DNA of 64,000 nt from Apus apus. Its lineage: Eukaryota > Chordata > Aves > Apodiformes > Apodidae. Positions 47,705 through 61,444 of the stretch are shown here, piece after piece. The translations under genes and the position numbers were made by a program. Each line of letters opens with the position of its first letter. Position 1 is the first letter of the stretch. The notes under the pieces are model-generated. The model saw only the letters and a program-made list of their open reading frames with translations. It was not told the DNA's origin and ran no database searches. The DNA is taken from assembly GCF_020740795.1 (NCBI RefSeq), contig NC_067284.1, positions 96,773,440 through 96,837,439 of the forward strand, written 5' to 3'.

Positions 47705-49198
47705 CTGAAAGGTGAAGCAAAATGATCAATTAAAGGTAAGGAAAATTTTTTTTTACCAGATTTAGGTTATTCAAGCACTGGTAAAAATCACAGGCATCGA
47801 CTTAAATTCAAAAGACAGAATGTGCAATAGAGAAATGCTTTAATGTAAAAGAACTAATCTTATTGGCTACTTGAAAGACGACCTTTTTTTTCCTCAGGAA
47901 AGTAACTGTCTTGAAAGACAAAGCCATCCCATTGCAATCTATACCCTTCTACATTGCTGTCATGTTACAGATTCATTGTCACATATTAATACATTTTGTA
48001 AATGGCAAAGATATTTTGGTTGGATTCAAATACTAAGTTAGCTAATTTAGTACCTAATTGTAGCTACTGTAGCTAAATTAAAACCTGCTAGCACTGGAAT
48101 CTAATTCAGATTTGATAAAACTTTTCTCAGTACTTAGCTCTGAAAACACCTACAATTCACCTGGCACTTGCCTGTTTGGCTTCTATGGCTTACCACTGTT
48201 TGCTGCTACAGTTCAGCAAATGTGTGGCATCACCTTGTTCTCAAATGCATTACCATCCAGAAACTGTGCAGGACTGGGTGTGAATCCCCTGAGGACCTGA
48301 TGCAACAGGCCTAGTCTGGGCACACCTAACGTGTGGAGGCCTGGCTCCTTACAAAGCAGAACAGTAGCTTCTTTCCTTGAATAGGGAGGAAGAAACAGTG
48401 GCACCCATGGTACACCCAGTCAGCCTAATAGTCCTTTGGTTAAAGCGCTCAACAATGGGAGACACTTTGGCTGTGATGCCCTCTTTAGCCTAACAGGACT
48501 GAAATCAACACCATCCTCTAGCTGAGAGCATTCCCTATGCATCAATCAGCCTTTAGGATACTCTGGACTCAAGCACCCAGCACTCCTCTGGTTGAAGCTG
48601 GATCTCTGTGCAGAAAGAGAGACAAGGTTCACAGAAGAAGAAAGAAAATCGGGAACATCTTGGTTAGGCCAGTTAGCAAACACGAGAGGATTTGGGATTC
48701 TAATAGTTTTAAAGAGTTATCTGTAGCTCTTTCATTAAACAAACAGTAAATAAGAAAGCCAGAAATTGACATGATTGTGCACTGCAATCTGAATGCTCCA
48801 CCCACAGTAGGCTACCAAGCTGAGGAGGAAATGACAGCCAGTTCTTCCATTTCTTAAAGTGCACCCTTCTTGAGGTCACGCTGAATGACTTTGAATTCAG
48901 ATATATTACTCAAAAGTAAACTTTGCAACGCTGTCTTTCAGAGATGACTGTGTGCTCTTGATGGAGCATCAAGACTGATACATCTGCCTGCTGTCCTGTC
49001 TCAGAAGTGCAAATGCATTTCTGTCCTTGGTGTTTACTTTTGGCTAAGAACTCCTAGGCAAAGAGTTAAGAGTATCACTCACTTAACATAAACTTTTTGA
49101 GATAGTACAAATAATTGGGAAAAAGACTAAAAAAAAATCTCTAAAACAGTCTTAGAGCTTTGTTATCTTTTCAATGCCCCCCATGTAAGGCTGAACAC

Positions 49199-49239
<41 letters not shown>

Positions 49240-49715
49240 ACAAACTCTTTTACTCCACTATGTAGTATTTTATTATTTACCTGACTTCAGTGTAAACTGT
49301 AAAAAAAAATGAAACATATTAACCTCTTTTATAAGTCCATTTCTCCTAGCAAATACTTACTGGGTTGTCTACAATATTATGGAAATGTCAAGAATAGCAC
49401 CAAGACAGTGGAGAGGATAGTGAGTGGGGGAAGGAAATAGCAAGAGTGACAGGATCCTTTAAATATTCACTTCTATGATTCTATCAGGTTTTTAAGGATA
49501 AACAGCTTGAGCTAAATTCTAACAGTTTTGATGAATCACAGTTCAACTTTAACATGCTTCAAATTGAGATTCTAGTTTGCAGATAAGACTGGATTCCATA
49601 TTCCTTATGACATAGCAAGAAGCAAAAAGAACATTTTCTGGTTTCAGAATGTTGCCAGACCTCCCTACCTAAGCTAACTGAACAACACTTAAACAGCAAA
49701 CCTTTTTATAGTTAC
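47705..49715 (-). other. ZBTB2: ZBTB2 intron between the two coding exons
   Basis: A 2,011-bp GT-AG intron. It contains a 36-base A run at 49200-49235 (poly-T in the sense of the gene). No other feature is recognised. Confidence 0.85.
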
Positions 49716-49899
49716 CTGGTTTGATGAACAAACAACATCTTGAAGTAGTTGGAGAAAGAAGCAAGGACCGATTTGTGTGCCTTGAAGTAGACATCACCAA
49801 TAGCAACTGTGCAGTCACAGAGGAAACCGAACTCCCTCTGAGCATTTAGTTGCTGCAGCAGAATAAGTCCATGGTTGGCCAAATCCATTTTTTTAATCT
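49716..49899 (-). CDS. ZBTB2: ZBTB2 first coding exon (start of BTB domain)
   Basis: The exon starts after a GCTTTTCAG acceptor (minus strand; first base 49899) with an 11-base 5' UTR tail. The ATG at 49888-49886, in the context AAAAAAATGG, begins [20 protein letters not shown], identical in style to human ZBTB2. It runs through [20 protein letters not shown], the core of the BTB/POZ fold used for dimerisation and co-repressor contact. It ends ...FVHQT plus two bases (AG) at 49716, before GTAACT. These join the T at 47704 to make Ser-58. Coding length with the next exon is 1,536 bp (511 codons plus stop). Confidence 0.97.
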
Positions 49900-52800
49900 C
49901 TGAAAAGCAAATGACTTCCATGTAAAACTCAACAGTAGTTGCACAGATGCAACAGTAGACATCTCTTAACAGGCATTTTCCTCTAATATCCACAGATCAC
50001 GTTTTAGTAACACCTCTCAATCCAAGCTACTGCATAAATGGTATTTACACCTAGGCAAGGATCTGTTTCATGATAAGCAATGTGGTTTACAAAGGTACAA
50101 GTGATTTGCTGAGGCTTAAAGAGCAAAGCAGAGCCAGGACTAGAATTCTGAAAAGGGAAAGGGGTGGGATTCGAATACAGAAACGTAAATAGCTAAAAGA
50201 AAGGAAGAAATATTAATAAATAGTAAAAATATCTACATGTAATGGGAAGAGCAAAGTATTTTGGCTATCACTTGTCTGTCCAAACATGAAAAATAGATCT
50301 TCCTTCTGGTATCAGTCACTCTCACTGAAGTGGGTGGGAGAGACAAGAGCAGAACTCAATGAAAGCAAAGTTAGATTACGTCTATGTAAAAGATATATAG
50401 AGATACTGAAAATTTAGGTTAAAAGTGTGTGCTATCTAGCTGAATACAAACCCAACATCAAATAATTAAGCATTTATGATGGTTATGCCCTCTCCTGAGA
50501 AATACCAGATACAAACCTGATTCTTCCCAGACTGAAACAATTAATTTATCCTAGGTATTGACAAGCCCTCTGGACCATCAGAACAGGAGGAGCCAAACTT
50601 TTTGCTCAGCAACAATTTATTTATTTAGATCAGCTACAACAGCATTTTGTAAGGAGCCTGTGTGACAGAGTGCCTCACGCTCACTTAGCAAACCAAGGAA
50701 CCTGAGGGGCAAGAGGTGCAGTTCTATTCATTGCTGGCCATGGGTATAAGGTAGGATAACTTATGGTGAAACATGGCACCAACCGGAGCACCCCTAAATC
50801 AGGGCTTCTGCAGCCCCTCCCCCTCCTGCACTTCCTCCAAGCAGCTGCTGGAAGCAGCCCTCAAAGGACTACCTAAGAGTTACAAATTTATTCTCAGGAA
50901 TCTGGGGGCAGCCTTGGAAGCAACAATTGATAACTTTGGGGAAAAAAATAGACAGGGGAATACATTAGGGCAGTTGCATATGGTTGGATGGGTAAGTATA
51001 CGGCTAGTAAGATCAACAAGTGGATATAATCTAACACAAATAGAGCTTTGGGCAGAAAAAGTGAAGGTATGAAGAAATGTAGGTCTGTATGTAAAACAGC
51101 AAGAGAAGTCAACAAAATATCTCCAGAACAGTGTAGATGCTCTATGAACAGAAAAGAAAGAGAAAGTGAAACCAGAAGTAGATCAAAAGTGGTAGGCCTA
51201 TAAAAAATCTTGGGTTTTTTTCCTTCAAAATTTAATAGGAAGACACAGAAATTTTAGGTAAGGTATGAACAGCTTGTTTCTTCTATACAGTAAGAGTGTG
51301 GCTTTTCTAGAAAGAGAAGGACAGTGTATTACACATATGCCAATACATTTAGTCATTGGAGTAGCAAGTATTTCTGCTTGCTGGAAAGTGAAGAATACCC
51401 TTGTATTTAAACCAGTAACCAGGCTGACCAAGTGCATTCCTTTGCATTCATGAGATCAGAATTTGTTTGTGTCAGGGGTGTAAGGGCAAAGAAATACATA
51501 CAATTTAAGATACAGTTGATTTTTTTCTTACAGTGAATGAGAGAAAAAAATCAGATTCCTGCTCTCTGCAGGGCCATCCTCTCCTTCCAAAATGACCGTT
51601 TGGATAATTACGTTTGTATAGATCTGCTAAAATTCTCTCCAAAAGAGGGAATACTTACTGTCAGCAATAATAAACACTGTATTTGTTGTTATTTAATCCT
51701 GCAAGATGCTCCATGCAGGCAGACTTTGTGATGTTACCGAAAGCACATTAGATTATCTTTTTTCCTAAGCTTTTATTTATATTATTCTGTATGTGCAATA
51801 TTTTTTAATTAATCAGTGTTGAGTCTGGGTTGTACTTGGGCAGCGAAGCTTATCAGGCAGAGTGAACCATTGATTCAAGGGAACTCCAAGCCAAAAAGGC
51901 ATTATTTCTAGTTACTGTAACCCAACATGTATGTATAGTTTCACCCTTATCCACAGAGCAGTCACGGTGGCAGCTGAAGCTGTTATCAGAGAGCTGAATT
52001 CATCTTTTCATGAAATTATATGGTGTGCGCACACATGCACAACACGAAACTTTGGTGTGTATTTAAAAAAATGTTAATGCTTTGAACTGAAAGCATTAGA
52101 AGAATCACACTTCCGAAGAAATGACAGGGCAGCGAAGAAGAGGATGGGAAGTGCTTTGTCTCTTTTACGTGGAGCACTACGTTACAGGTTTGCATTCGCT
52201 CAGGAGCTTTACTCTTAGCTAAATAAAACGCTGTGATTAACACCAGCAAGGCTGTGTGAAGTGACTTCTCGTGCCCTGAAACCCTGCAGGGACAGTCCTT
52301 CCATCGCAGGCTGACGGGCTGGCCCGGCTCAGCTGGATCACAACTTTCGACATCACCCAATTGTCTCAACATCGGATGAAGGACCAGGGGAGCCTGAGCC
52401 CTTCCGGAAAACGTAGGTTGATTTTGGAGGCCGAGAAAGGAAAAGCGGTGGGCACGAGTCAAAGAGCAGACTAGGAAGGAGCCGGCACCGCACCACGCCA
52501 GAGAAACATGCCGAGGGGAGGGAAAGTCGCTGGGAGCGGCAAGGAGGGAGGAGGGAGCCGTGCTGACAGGACGCAGCCGCTGCCCGAGCTCCCCGCTCTC
52601 CCCGCACACCCACCTCCCGCCGCCCCCCAGGCCCTCCGGCAGCCCCGCGCGGCAACCCCGCACCTCGGCAGGAAGGGCGGCCCCGGGCGGGGGTCAGGCC
52701 GCGCGCTGCCCGGCGCCTGCGGGAGCCCCGCGCTGGGGCCCGGGCGGCCCCGCCCGCCACAAGGGGGCCGCGCGCGCCGGCCTCGGGGAGGAGCGCGGGG

Positions 52801-53709
52801 GCGCGCGCCGCTCGGGCACTCCCGCCGCCTGCCGGCGCCGTAGCGCGCGGCGCGGGGGCGCGGCCTGCCGCCCCGCCCCGCCCCCCGCAGTCCCGCGCGG
52901 CCGCGGTGGCACGGGTGGCGCGCCCTCCCATTGGCCGCCGGGGCGGAAGGCCGGGTGGCCGCGCGCCGCTCTCACTGGCTGCGCCCCGCCCCTCCTCCCT
53001 CCCTCCCCCCGCCCCCCCGCCCCCGCCACGCGCGCACGGACGGACGGAGACGGCGCGAGACGCAGCGCGAGCGGAGCCGCCAGGGCGCGCGAGACGGGAA
53101 CCGCCGCCGCCGCCGCCGCCAGGGCCGCCCAGCCTGCCAGGAGAGACAGGCGGGGCCGCCCCTCCCGCGCCGCGTCCTCCTCCCCGCCCTCCCCTGCGCC
53201 GGATGCCGCCGGGCGGGGGGGCCGCGCCGCTGCGGGCGGGCGGGCGGGAGGGCGCACGGGCCCCAACCGGCCGCGACGAGCCCGGCGCCGGGCGACACCG
53301 GCTCCCCCACCCCCTCCCCGGCCCCCCCACCCCCTTCCTCCCCTGGCGCGGCCCACCCCCCGGCCCGGCCCTCCCCTCCCCTCGGCGCGGGCCCATCCCC
53401 CCCCCCCCGCGCTGTGTCCCGGATGGAGCCGCCCGGCCCGGCCCGGCGGGGGTTTGTCAGTAGGCCAGGCAGCCCCAGCGGCGCCAGGCCCCAGCGGCCC
53501 TTCTCCTCCGCGCCCCTCTCGACGCGGCCGGGTCCCGCGGCCGAGCGCCCCTCGCACACAATGAGGAGGTAGGGCCGAGCAGGCCCCGCCGCGCCCCCAC
53601 GCCCGCCCGCCGCCGCCTCAGTTCGGGCCGCGATCGGTGCGGCGGGGCCGGGCGCACGTGCGGGCGGCGCCGGGATCCCCCCCCGGTGCGCGGCGTGCCC
53701 GGTGCTCAC
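49900..53709 (-). other. ZBTB2: Presumed ZBTB2 first intron
   Basis: Lies between the candidate 5' UTR donor at 53710/53709 and the coding-exon acceptor. The left part is AT-rich. From about 52.5 kb it enters the CpG island. No gene was recognised inside; the frame at 50773-51072 (+) has no known domain. Confidence 0.6.
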
Positions 53710-54870
53710 CTGGGGGGCGCAGGCCGCCGGGGCGCCTGGTGCCGCGCGGGCCGCCGCCGTCTCCGCGCCCAGCAGCAGCAGCAGCAACAACGGAGTCAGC
53801 GCGGCGGCGGCGGCGGCGGCGGCTTTTCCTGTCCGGTTACGTTAGGGTCACATGACCGAGAGCGGAGCACAGAGGCTGCAGCGAGGAGCCCCCGCCGGGG
53901 GGGAGGGGAGGCGGCGAGCGCTGTGGCGGCAGCAGCAGCAGCAGGAGCCACCCAGCCCCCGCCCGCCCCTCCCTCCCCCGCCCGTCGCGCGGGCCGCACC
54001 GGCGGGACTGGCCCCGCCGCCGCCCTCTTCCCGGGCAGCGCCGGCTGAACGCTGCCTTCCCGGCGGGGCGGCGCGCGGGCCCCGCAGCGGGCGCGCTGCT
54101 CCTTTAAAACTCCCGGGGGTGGGGTGCGGTGCAGCCCCCCGACAACCCGCGTCGCTCGCCGCCTGGCGGGGGTGGCCCCGCCGCTGCCGGTGCCCCTTTG
54201 CCGCCCGGGCTGCGGAATAACGGGTCGGGCTGCTGCCGGGTTCCCGGAAGGCCCGGCTCGGGGCCGCGGCAGCGGGCGGGGACGGTGCGGCGCTGCGCTC
54301 GGCTCCGGTCGCCGCCGCGTTCCCGGGCGTCCTGCCGGCCCCGCCGCGGAGGCAGAGGCTGCCCGCCGCCGGGGGCGCCCGGCTTCGCCACCGGGGGGCT
54401 CTACCGGGCGCAGCTTGGCGGCCGAGCGAGGCTCGGGGCGGCGGGGTTTTCCTCCCCCGCCGGCCCGGGGAGAAGTGGCGGGCGCAGGTGCGTCTCCGGT
54501 TCCTGCCGGGCCACCGGGGACCTGGGGGTGGAGGAGACGGGGACAAACCGGCGGCTGCGGGAGCGGAGCAGGGGCGTGGGACGTGATGTCCTGGGGCTCT
54601 CGGGCACGAACTTTGCGAGCGAGTGTCCCGGTCTTGGCCTCCCTCCAGGTGTCATTTATACCCAGGTCTGGGTTCGGTGCTCCGGCCGGGGACAGCAGCA
54701 GGGCCCGCACCCGGCGGTGGGTGGCGGGGCCGGGCCCGCCTGTGGGGACTGCCCCGGGGTCGCCGAGCTGAACCGTCAGGCAGGAGGTTAGAAGTTCACT
54801 TGTCAAAAGAGTAATTCCGAGTACAAACGTGGGAAGCTGGGGTTTGCTTTTGATCTGTTTGTTGGACAAG
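52500..54870. promoter_or_regulatory. ZBTB2: ZBTB2 CpG-island promoter
   Basis: About 2.3 kb of extremely GC- and CpG-rich DNA upstream of the ZBTB2 coding exons. Long open frames in all directions here are a composition effect and are not called genes. The island holds a (GGC)n run at about 53801-53823, a CAG-type run at 53770-53785 and an E-box-like GGTCACATGACC at 53846-53857. Transcription of ZBTB2 probably starts near 53.85 kb (inferred). The island extends about 1 kb beyond that, which would fit divergent transcription. Confidence 0.85.
53710..53850 (-). other. ZBTB2: Candidate ZBTB2 5' non-coding exon 1
   Basis: A strong minus-strand donor CCCCCAG|GTGAGC at 53710/53709 lies in the centre of the island, 3.8 kb upstream of the coding exon. 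There is no ATG in the ~140 bases before it, so it would be untranslated. The 5' end is a guess from the position of the E-box and the end of the GGC run. Confidence 0.5.
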
Positions 54871-57800
54871 GTGTTTGAACTGGGTATTTTTAACTTGGCT
54901 GTTTAAGCGGGGAGTGCACAGCTGCCTCCCGTGAGAGTCTGATCTGTAACTTTGCACAACGACAGGTTTGGCTGCGGTGGAGTGCGGAGGGAGGGCGGCT
55001 GCGGGCAGGACTCTATCTAAATTTAAGGCGTGGTGTAGAATTCATGGGTGCTTATGGAACTGCAGAGATGAATGCACCAGTGGACACTGCTGCAAGAAAA
55101 AAACGTTGGTCTTGTAAGTTGTTCACTCAGAGTGGTATGAAGCAGGGAAGCTGTCTTCAGCACTGGGCCGGGAAGTCCCTGGAGGAGTGGAAGGGGGAGC
55201 TCTGTGTTGGGCTTTATTTCTGCAAGTCAAATAATTGATCTGGGCACGGTCCAGATCTGCACCGCTTTTTAAGGGGACATCCTCGAACTGGAAAGTGACA
55301 CCGACAAAACTGTTTTCAGAGAGAAACTTTGTTGTTGTTGAAAACCTTGTAGGAAGATGTTTGGCCAGCAATAGTTGCAGAGGGCTCCTTTGCATCCCCT
55401 GCCCCGGCGGCCTGCTCCTGCTGTTAAGTACACTCTGTATGGTTCCTTAGGAGCAGCATATGCCACAGTGTCAAAGATTTGAGTTAGCTCCGGGTTATTA
55501 TTATCTTTTTTAAAGATACTTATCTAAGCAACCTTGTAGAGGACCAGCTGCAGCTGAGACAATGTTTCCACAGTCCTTAAATAAGATGCTTTATAAGAAA
55601 GAGGGCCCAAATTCTTTTAATTTAGTGTCTTGAAAGCAAATGGGCTGAGAGGGAGAGGACTCCTGCCTGGATCCTGTCTGGTGTGTGGATCAACAGATGA
55701 TCGCAGTCATCCCAAGCTATTGTTATTTTTACAGGATTTAAATCGATCAAGGACTAGATCAGTTTTATGTGAGTCTGAACCTGCTGTCTCTCACGAGTTA
55801 AAGTCTTGATAGACATAGCTTGCGTCTGTTTGCATTGCATAGCTCGTGAGTAATAATTTATTTATCCCAGTTAAACTGCACTTGAAAACTACCTAGTTAA
55901 GTCTTAAAAAATACCAACCCCAAAGCCCAACAACTAATTTTTAATTTTAGGGGAGCTGAAAGCTGGTAGTCTGTTTTCTGCTGTTGCAGTACTTTGAGCA
56001 AAGTAACTGAACAGAACTGCATCTTTAGGACCCACCTGGAGTACATGTGATATGCTGAACTACAGGGATATGTTAACAGCTGAGTTCTGCTATGTGAGTG
56101 TATGGCACAAGTTTATAAAGTGTATTTTAAACAGTCTGCTTAGCAATTTTTCCCCCCCTTCATATTTCATTTGCATTTCAGCTCTGCAAGCTGCATACAA
56201 AGTAAAGAGAATAGATGGACATTTGAATTTAAGTCACTTAGTAGTGGCTGACTTGTCTCATTCTCATGAAGATGGTGAAAGTGATACAATTTTTTATTAA
56301 ACTTACTAAATTGTCTAGGTAAACTAGTTTGTTTCTGGTAGGTATCTGGCAGGTTTTGTGGCTTGTTTTTTCTCTTCTGGGTGGCACTTGGGTACTCTTC
56401 TGTCAGCATTCATGTGGAATTTTCCTCTGTGTATCTCTGAAACTGGAAAAAAATAACTTTTTTTTTCCCAATAATAGTTCATAATTCAGCTTTAAAGCAC
56501 CTTTTTTTGGACTGCAATACTTCAATTCAGCAACACTCCAGTTCTTAAATTAAAAGTATCCCATCTGATTCAAGGCTTATTGGAATCTGTAGAAAGATTA
56601 CTGTGTTGAGTTTGATGCTGCCAAACTTCACACCTTCTTGTGCTGACTTACACCTGAGATGTGCCATCTGTGTCACAGGGAGCAGTAAGCAGTTAATCTG
56701 TTGCATTTTGGACACATGACTTCAGCTGTGAATCTAAAATTTTATTTCCTTCTCATGTTTTTGATTTTTTTTTTAACAGTTACAGTCCATGCAGCTGAAA
56801 TTGTAATAAAAATTATCCTTGTCTCATTAAGTCATATTCTTGTGCTCTTAGTTTTTACATGCTGACTTTTTTCCCTGAGTTTCTTGAGTTTAGGATTTCT
56901 TTCCTAGTTTTAAGACTTTTCGAAAGGACTGTTCAGACTGATTCAGATAGTGCTACACACCGGAGAGCATTCTGAATTGTGTTGTTGTTGCTGATAGAAG
57001 CAGTAACTAGGCTTTTGGTTTTGCTTCAGTCTGTGTGTACCCAGATTAAAGGCAGATTTTTGTCTGGTAAGATTGTATTTTGCATTGTAAATGAGCATTC
57101 TGCTGATGAGTTAAGTGTTAATAGGATGATGAAGGTGTGTCCTAGTCTGAGTAAAAACTCGAGCAGTGGGAGGAACTTGATCCAGACCTGGGTGCTAAGC
57201 TGCAGTGGAACAGCAAATTTTTGTATTGTTATAATCAAAACCTTAGCAGCTCTAGTGTCATTAATCAGGCTCAAACAGTTAAGATTTTCAGTGAGTTTTC
57301 AAACTTCTTAGCATTTTCGAAAAATCGGAGAGTCGAGCACCTGTTCTGAAGAGCTCTTTGCTCACTGCTTTCTGCAGCACTCCCACTCCTGCAGGACTAC
57401 GGCTGGCTCTGCTGAAGCTGTGGGGAGCTGAGAGATGCATGTCCTAGGTAATGGGCAGGAGCCCTTCCCTGATGGTGTGGAGCACCTCTTCCATGCTGGT
57501 ACTACTATAGTAAAGCATGAATTTATATCAGTGCTGTAAATCTGTTTTATTAGCAAAGCTGCCATTTCTAACACTTCCACTTCTGATTTATGTTGGTGAG
57601 AAGGCTCAGTAGGAAGCATGACAGCTGCAGTAGTGGCTTGCTAGATGAGTAAATATTATACCTCTGATAGTCTCCAACCTTTTCATCCAGGGACATCCTC
57701 CCTCCCTGGTAGATTTTTTCACACAATCAGTCCCAATCTCACCCATCTTTCACACAGCATTGGAAGCACAAAGCCTGTGAAAGTGCTTCCCAGGAAAACC

Positions 57801-60800
57801 CCTGACATACGGGTACAGCCACAGCTTATGGAATGGCTCTTTTCTTGCCTTGGCTTCCGTGGCATGAGGAGGCTCTTGGGGTGCATTTGTGATATAGGTG
57901 AGTGGTCAACCCCCAGGCAGACCTGAGCTTTCATGGTTTAGTGCAAGTAGGTCTTGCTGCCCTAGAAGGGAAGGGGAACTATGGTGTGTAAGCCATTTTT
58001 TGTGTATGCTGTGTAAAGGTGAAAAAAATGAAGAAATAAATCTTTGCTGTTCTGTAGGATCAATGTGTTAATTAAGAGTTCTTTCTACACATAGTGACCA
58101 AAGCTTTATCAACAGCTAGTGAGTAGCTGCAATTTAGACCAGGGGAAGAGATGATAAGAATAATAAATAATAAAAATTCCTTTTGTTAGTACAGTATTTA
58201 TCACCTAAGGAAATGGTTTAACTGTATGTAGAGTTTTTCTTGTTAGTCATCTCCATAAGGAGTTGCTGGTGTAACCAAACTGACACTGCTTCTGCAGTGT
58301 AGATTAGCTCTCTACTTTCTGGTGTTGCCTTAGTCCAAGATTAGCTTGTTTCACGGGCCCTGCCTGCTTTTAACTGGAAAAAGTCAAATGTGACTGTGCA
58401 TTCTTGGCTGGAGTGACATTTTTGGTGGAGCATCACCATAAAGTTACAGTAGTACAGGTACTTCTATATTTTGTTTTCCTTGGAAAAGAGGAGTCAAACT
58501 GCAACTGTACCGAGTGCACTTTTAAAGCCCACGCAGCTGAGGTGTTCTGTAGAGAAGGAAGCTGAACTGAAATAGAACTGATACTATGTTTACATTGCTA
58601 TGTAATATTTAAATGGCAGCCCATGAGATAATAAACAGTTTTGAATGAATAGTTAAGTCAGCATTGACTCAAGCTTAGTTAGGAAAGTGTTCAAAAGTAT
58701 TCTGAGGGCAATAGAAATTGGTGGCTACTATCGTTTAGTAGTCATATTTTACCAGTTTGGAAAATTTATTTCTTGAATGGCTGGAGCTTGAAGATGGACA
58801 TAAACAGGTGAAGGACTGAGCACTAACAGAGAAATGGTGAGACTAGCCGTTGTTGTGATACCTTCAGTAGCTCAAAACAGAGTGAAGGAAAAAAATGCTT
58901 GTTCCTCTTTTTAAGTTTGTCTAATAGCTTGTTTAAAGAATCAGAAATAGGGGTGGTTGTCATGCTACATGTGTGAAAAGAGGGGATTTTTTGTTCTGTT
59001 TCCACCGCGTGACCAAGTCTGTTCAAATCTTACTTTGTCAAAAAAATGTGAAGGATCCCAAGCTGTTGGAATTGCTTAGTTTTCTGCGATTGGGCCACCC
59101 AGGTTTTATGTGTAGTACAAAGTGTACATGTAATGTCAAAAAGTGTGTCAGTGGCTGGCACTTGGGGGACTGGGAGAAACAGGCAACCTCATAGTGTAGA
59201 GCTATGGAAATATAATTTTTCAAGGCTAACAGATCTTTGTTTTCCTGCTGATTGTAAAGAATTGCAATCTCTTAAAAACCCTTTTCTCAACTGGAGATAT
59301 TTTAAACACTATTTCCACCTCCTAGATAGTTAAGACAGATGGTTAAGCTTTCTTCCCTGCACACACACACCCCCCTCCCCCAAGAGAACAAGCGTTTTGG
59401 GCAGTGGTTTTGGTTTTTAAACCCTATGTATATCACTTACTGCATCTGGCTACCTCAGACTCTGTTTCTTTTTGGTGGTTGTCATGCTAGTGTCATAAAC
59501 CAGTCTGTAGGCAAGGATAATGAGACTCTTGGCAGATGTTAGATGCCATCTGGTAAAGGAAGGTGGTACATCACAGATCAGTAGCTTCCAGCCTGTAGGC
59601 TTTCTTTGGACAGTATTTTGATGGACTAGGGTGAATGACAAAAAAGTAAGCCAACAACCTCAGTGCACCACTGCCTTCTGCAGTTTCAAAATTGATCTAC
59701 ATGTAAGGGCCTATAAGGTTCACCACAACCATTATCACTACCAAAGGCATCATCTGTGTCTTGTGTTAATGTCTGGTACATAACCTTTACAAGGCAACTT
59801 TGTTACTTAACTATCAGTAAATATAGGTGACAAAATGTAGCTGAGCACAAAGTATCTGGCTTTTTCCACCGCTTACTAAACTTTGAGCTCAAGTTTGTTC
59901 TATTCCTAGGACTAAGGTAGGATGGGGAAGGAGAAACTCTTTCTTACATGTTGTAGTGTTCTTGTGTTTTTGTTTCAGGCAGGTGCTTGAAACTGGTGAG
60001 AATGTTGTCATTATTACAAAAGCTGATATGTGCTGGCTGGACTGAACAGAAGTTACTCTTGCAGAGAGGGAGGTGTTGCATGCGTGCAATTGCTCATCCA
60101 GCTGGCAGGGCTGATGTGCTGAGCAACACAACTGAGAATGGGGACTGACTGTGGCCTGAGTCCCCACAAAAATGGGACTGGAGGTCAGGAGTCCTGACTC
60201 AACATCCTTTGCAGTTTTACAAATGGCTAGCCTTACGACAACTTCCTGGCAGATCTGCCAAAGAAAATGATCTGTAAGTTGTCCTTTCCATCATCTGATG
60301 GAAAAAAAAGCATGGATGGAAGCAGTCTGCACAGTTGGAATCCCTTTAAATTCCATTTGAACACAATTTTGCCATTCAGACTTGATTTTGTTAAAGAAGT
60401 TACCATTTTAGAGTTCTGGATATACCACAATTCTTCTCTGGTTTCCCTTGCATATTCTGTATTTATTGCTATTGTATCCAACCCCCACCCACCCTGCCCC
60501 ACCATGGGTGACCCATACTGGTTAGAATAGGCCCATTTTGGTGGAGACTGAAACTGTGCACTGTGTAGTGAAGATGGTTTTTTTGGTTACACTATGAAGG
60601 TGTGTGGTGGAAGAGGAAGACAGAAGATGGGTGTGTTCTCACAGCTGAGGCAGTTTTGTGTTGCTTGTGGAGCTGGAGTCTTACCTTGCCTCTACTGCAA
60701 AACCTCCTCCTGGCCAGGCCATGCATACACTTGCACAGGAAATCACCAGGTTCAAGCATAATCAAAGACTGCAGGCAGGGAGAGTTTCCCCAAGTGCTGT

Positions 60801-61444
60801 CTGGTCACAGGAGGGCTCTGCTCTGGAAGTGTATTATGCTGTGAAAGCTCAAATTAGGTTCCTGACAACTTTCCAGCTCAGTCTTGGTTCTTTATGTGTA
60901 ATGTAGTGAGTACAGTTAGTGGTTAGAATAAAACCCCCTCATACTCTGATACAGCTGCCACTGGGTACATTGTGAAAAAGAGGGATACCAAGTTTTAATG
61001 TACAGTTAAAGCTTAACTGAAGCTGAGAAACTGTGAACAGCCACTCAGAGTCAATGGGCTTGGGGGGCTTGCCAGGCAGAGTGTGATTTTATGGTTATGA
61101 TTTTAGGTGTGAAAAGGAACTGATGGAAGGTTTCAAAAGTAACTATGCTTCTCTGTTTTTGAGGTGGACTTGGTACAGTCCCTAAACAAACACTTAAGAT
61201 TATCAAGCCTAGACACTTAATGCTTTTAAAGAGCATCTAGGAATACTCAGATGACTTTGTTAAAACCATTTGCAGTTGGCCTGCCAATATATATTTTAGC
61301 AATGTAACTGAAATACTGACACGTTAAATCTGAGATGAATGGGAATGACACTGTTGTTGTTACATTGTTTATGCTCAGATGGGAAAAAAAAAGGCTATTT
61401 GTCCACAGATTAAGAATTCTTTAACATCGTTAGTACCGCAGTTA
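54871..61444. other. Intergenic DNA between ZBTB2 promoter and RMND1 3' end
   Basis: No conserved coding exon, RNA gene or recognisable repeat. Open frames are all under about 110 codons and unconvincing. Confidence 0.55.

Noticed and set aside
49461-49490. 'cttctatgattctatcagg' looking like a CR1 3' tail
   Set aside because: Only the tail-like words are present, without the upstream CR1 blocks.
52353-54869. Several open frames of 200-350 codons on both strands
   Set aside because: All lie in the CpG island; stop codons are rare there because of GC content. Products are low-complexity Ala/Gly/Pro/Arg and no splice or start context supports them.
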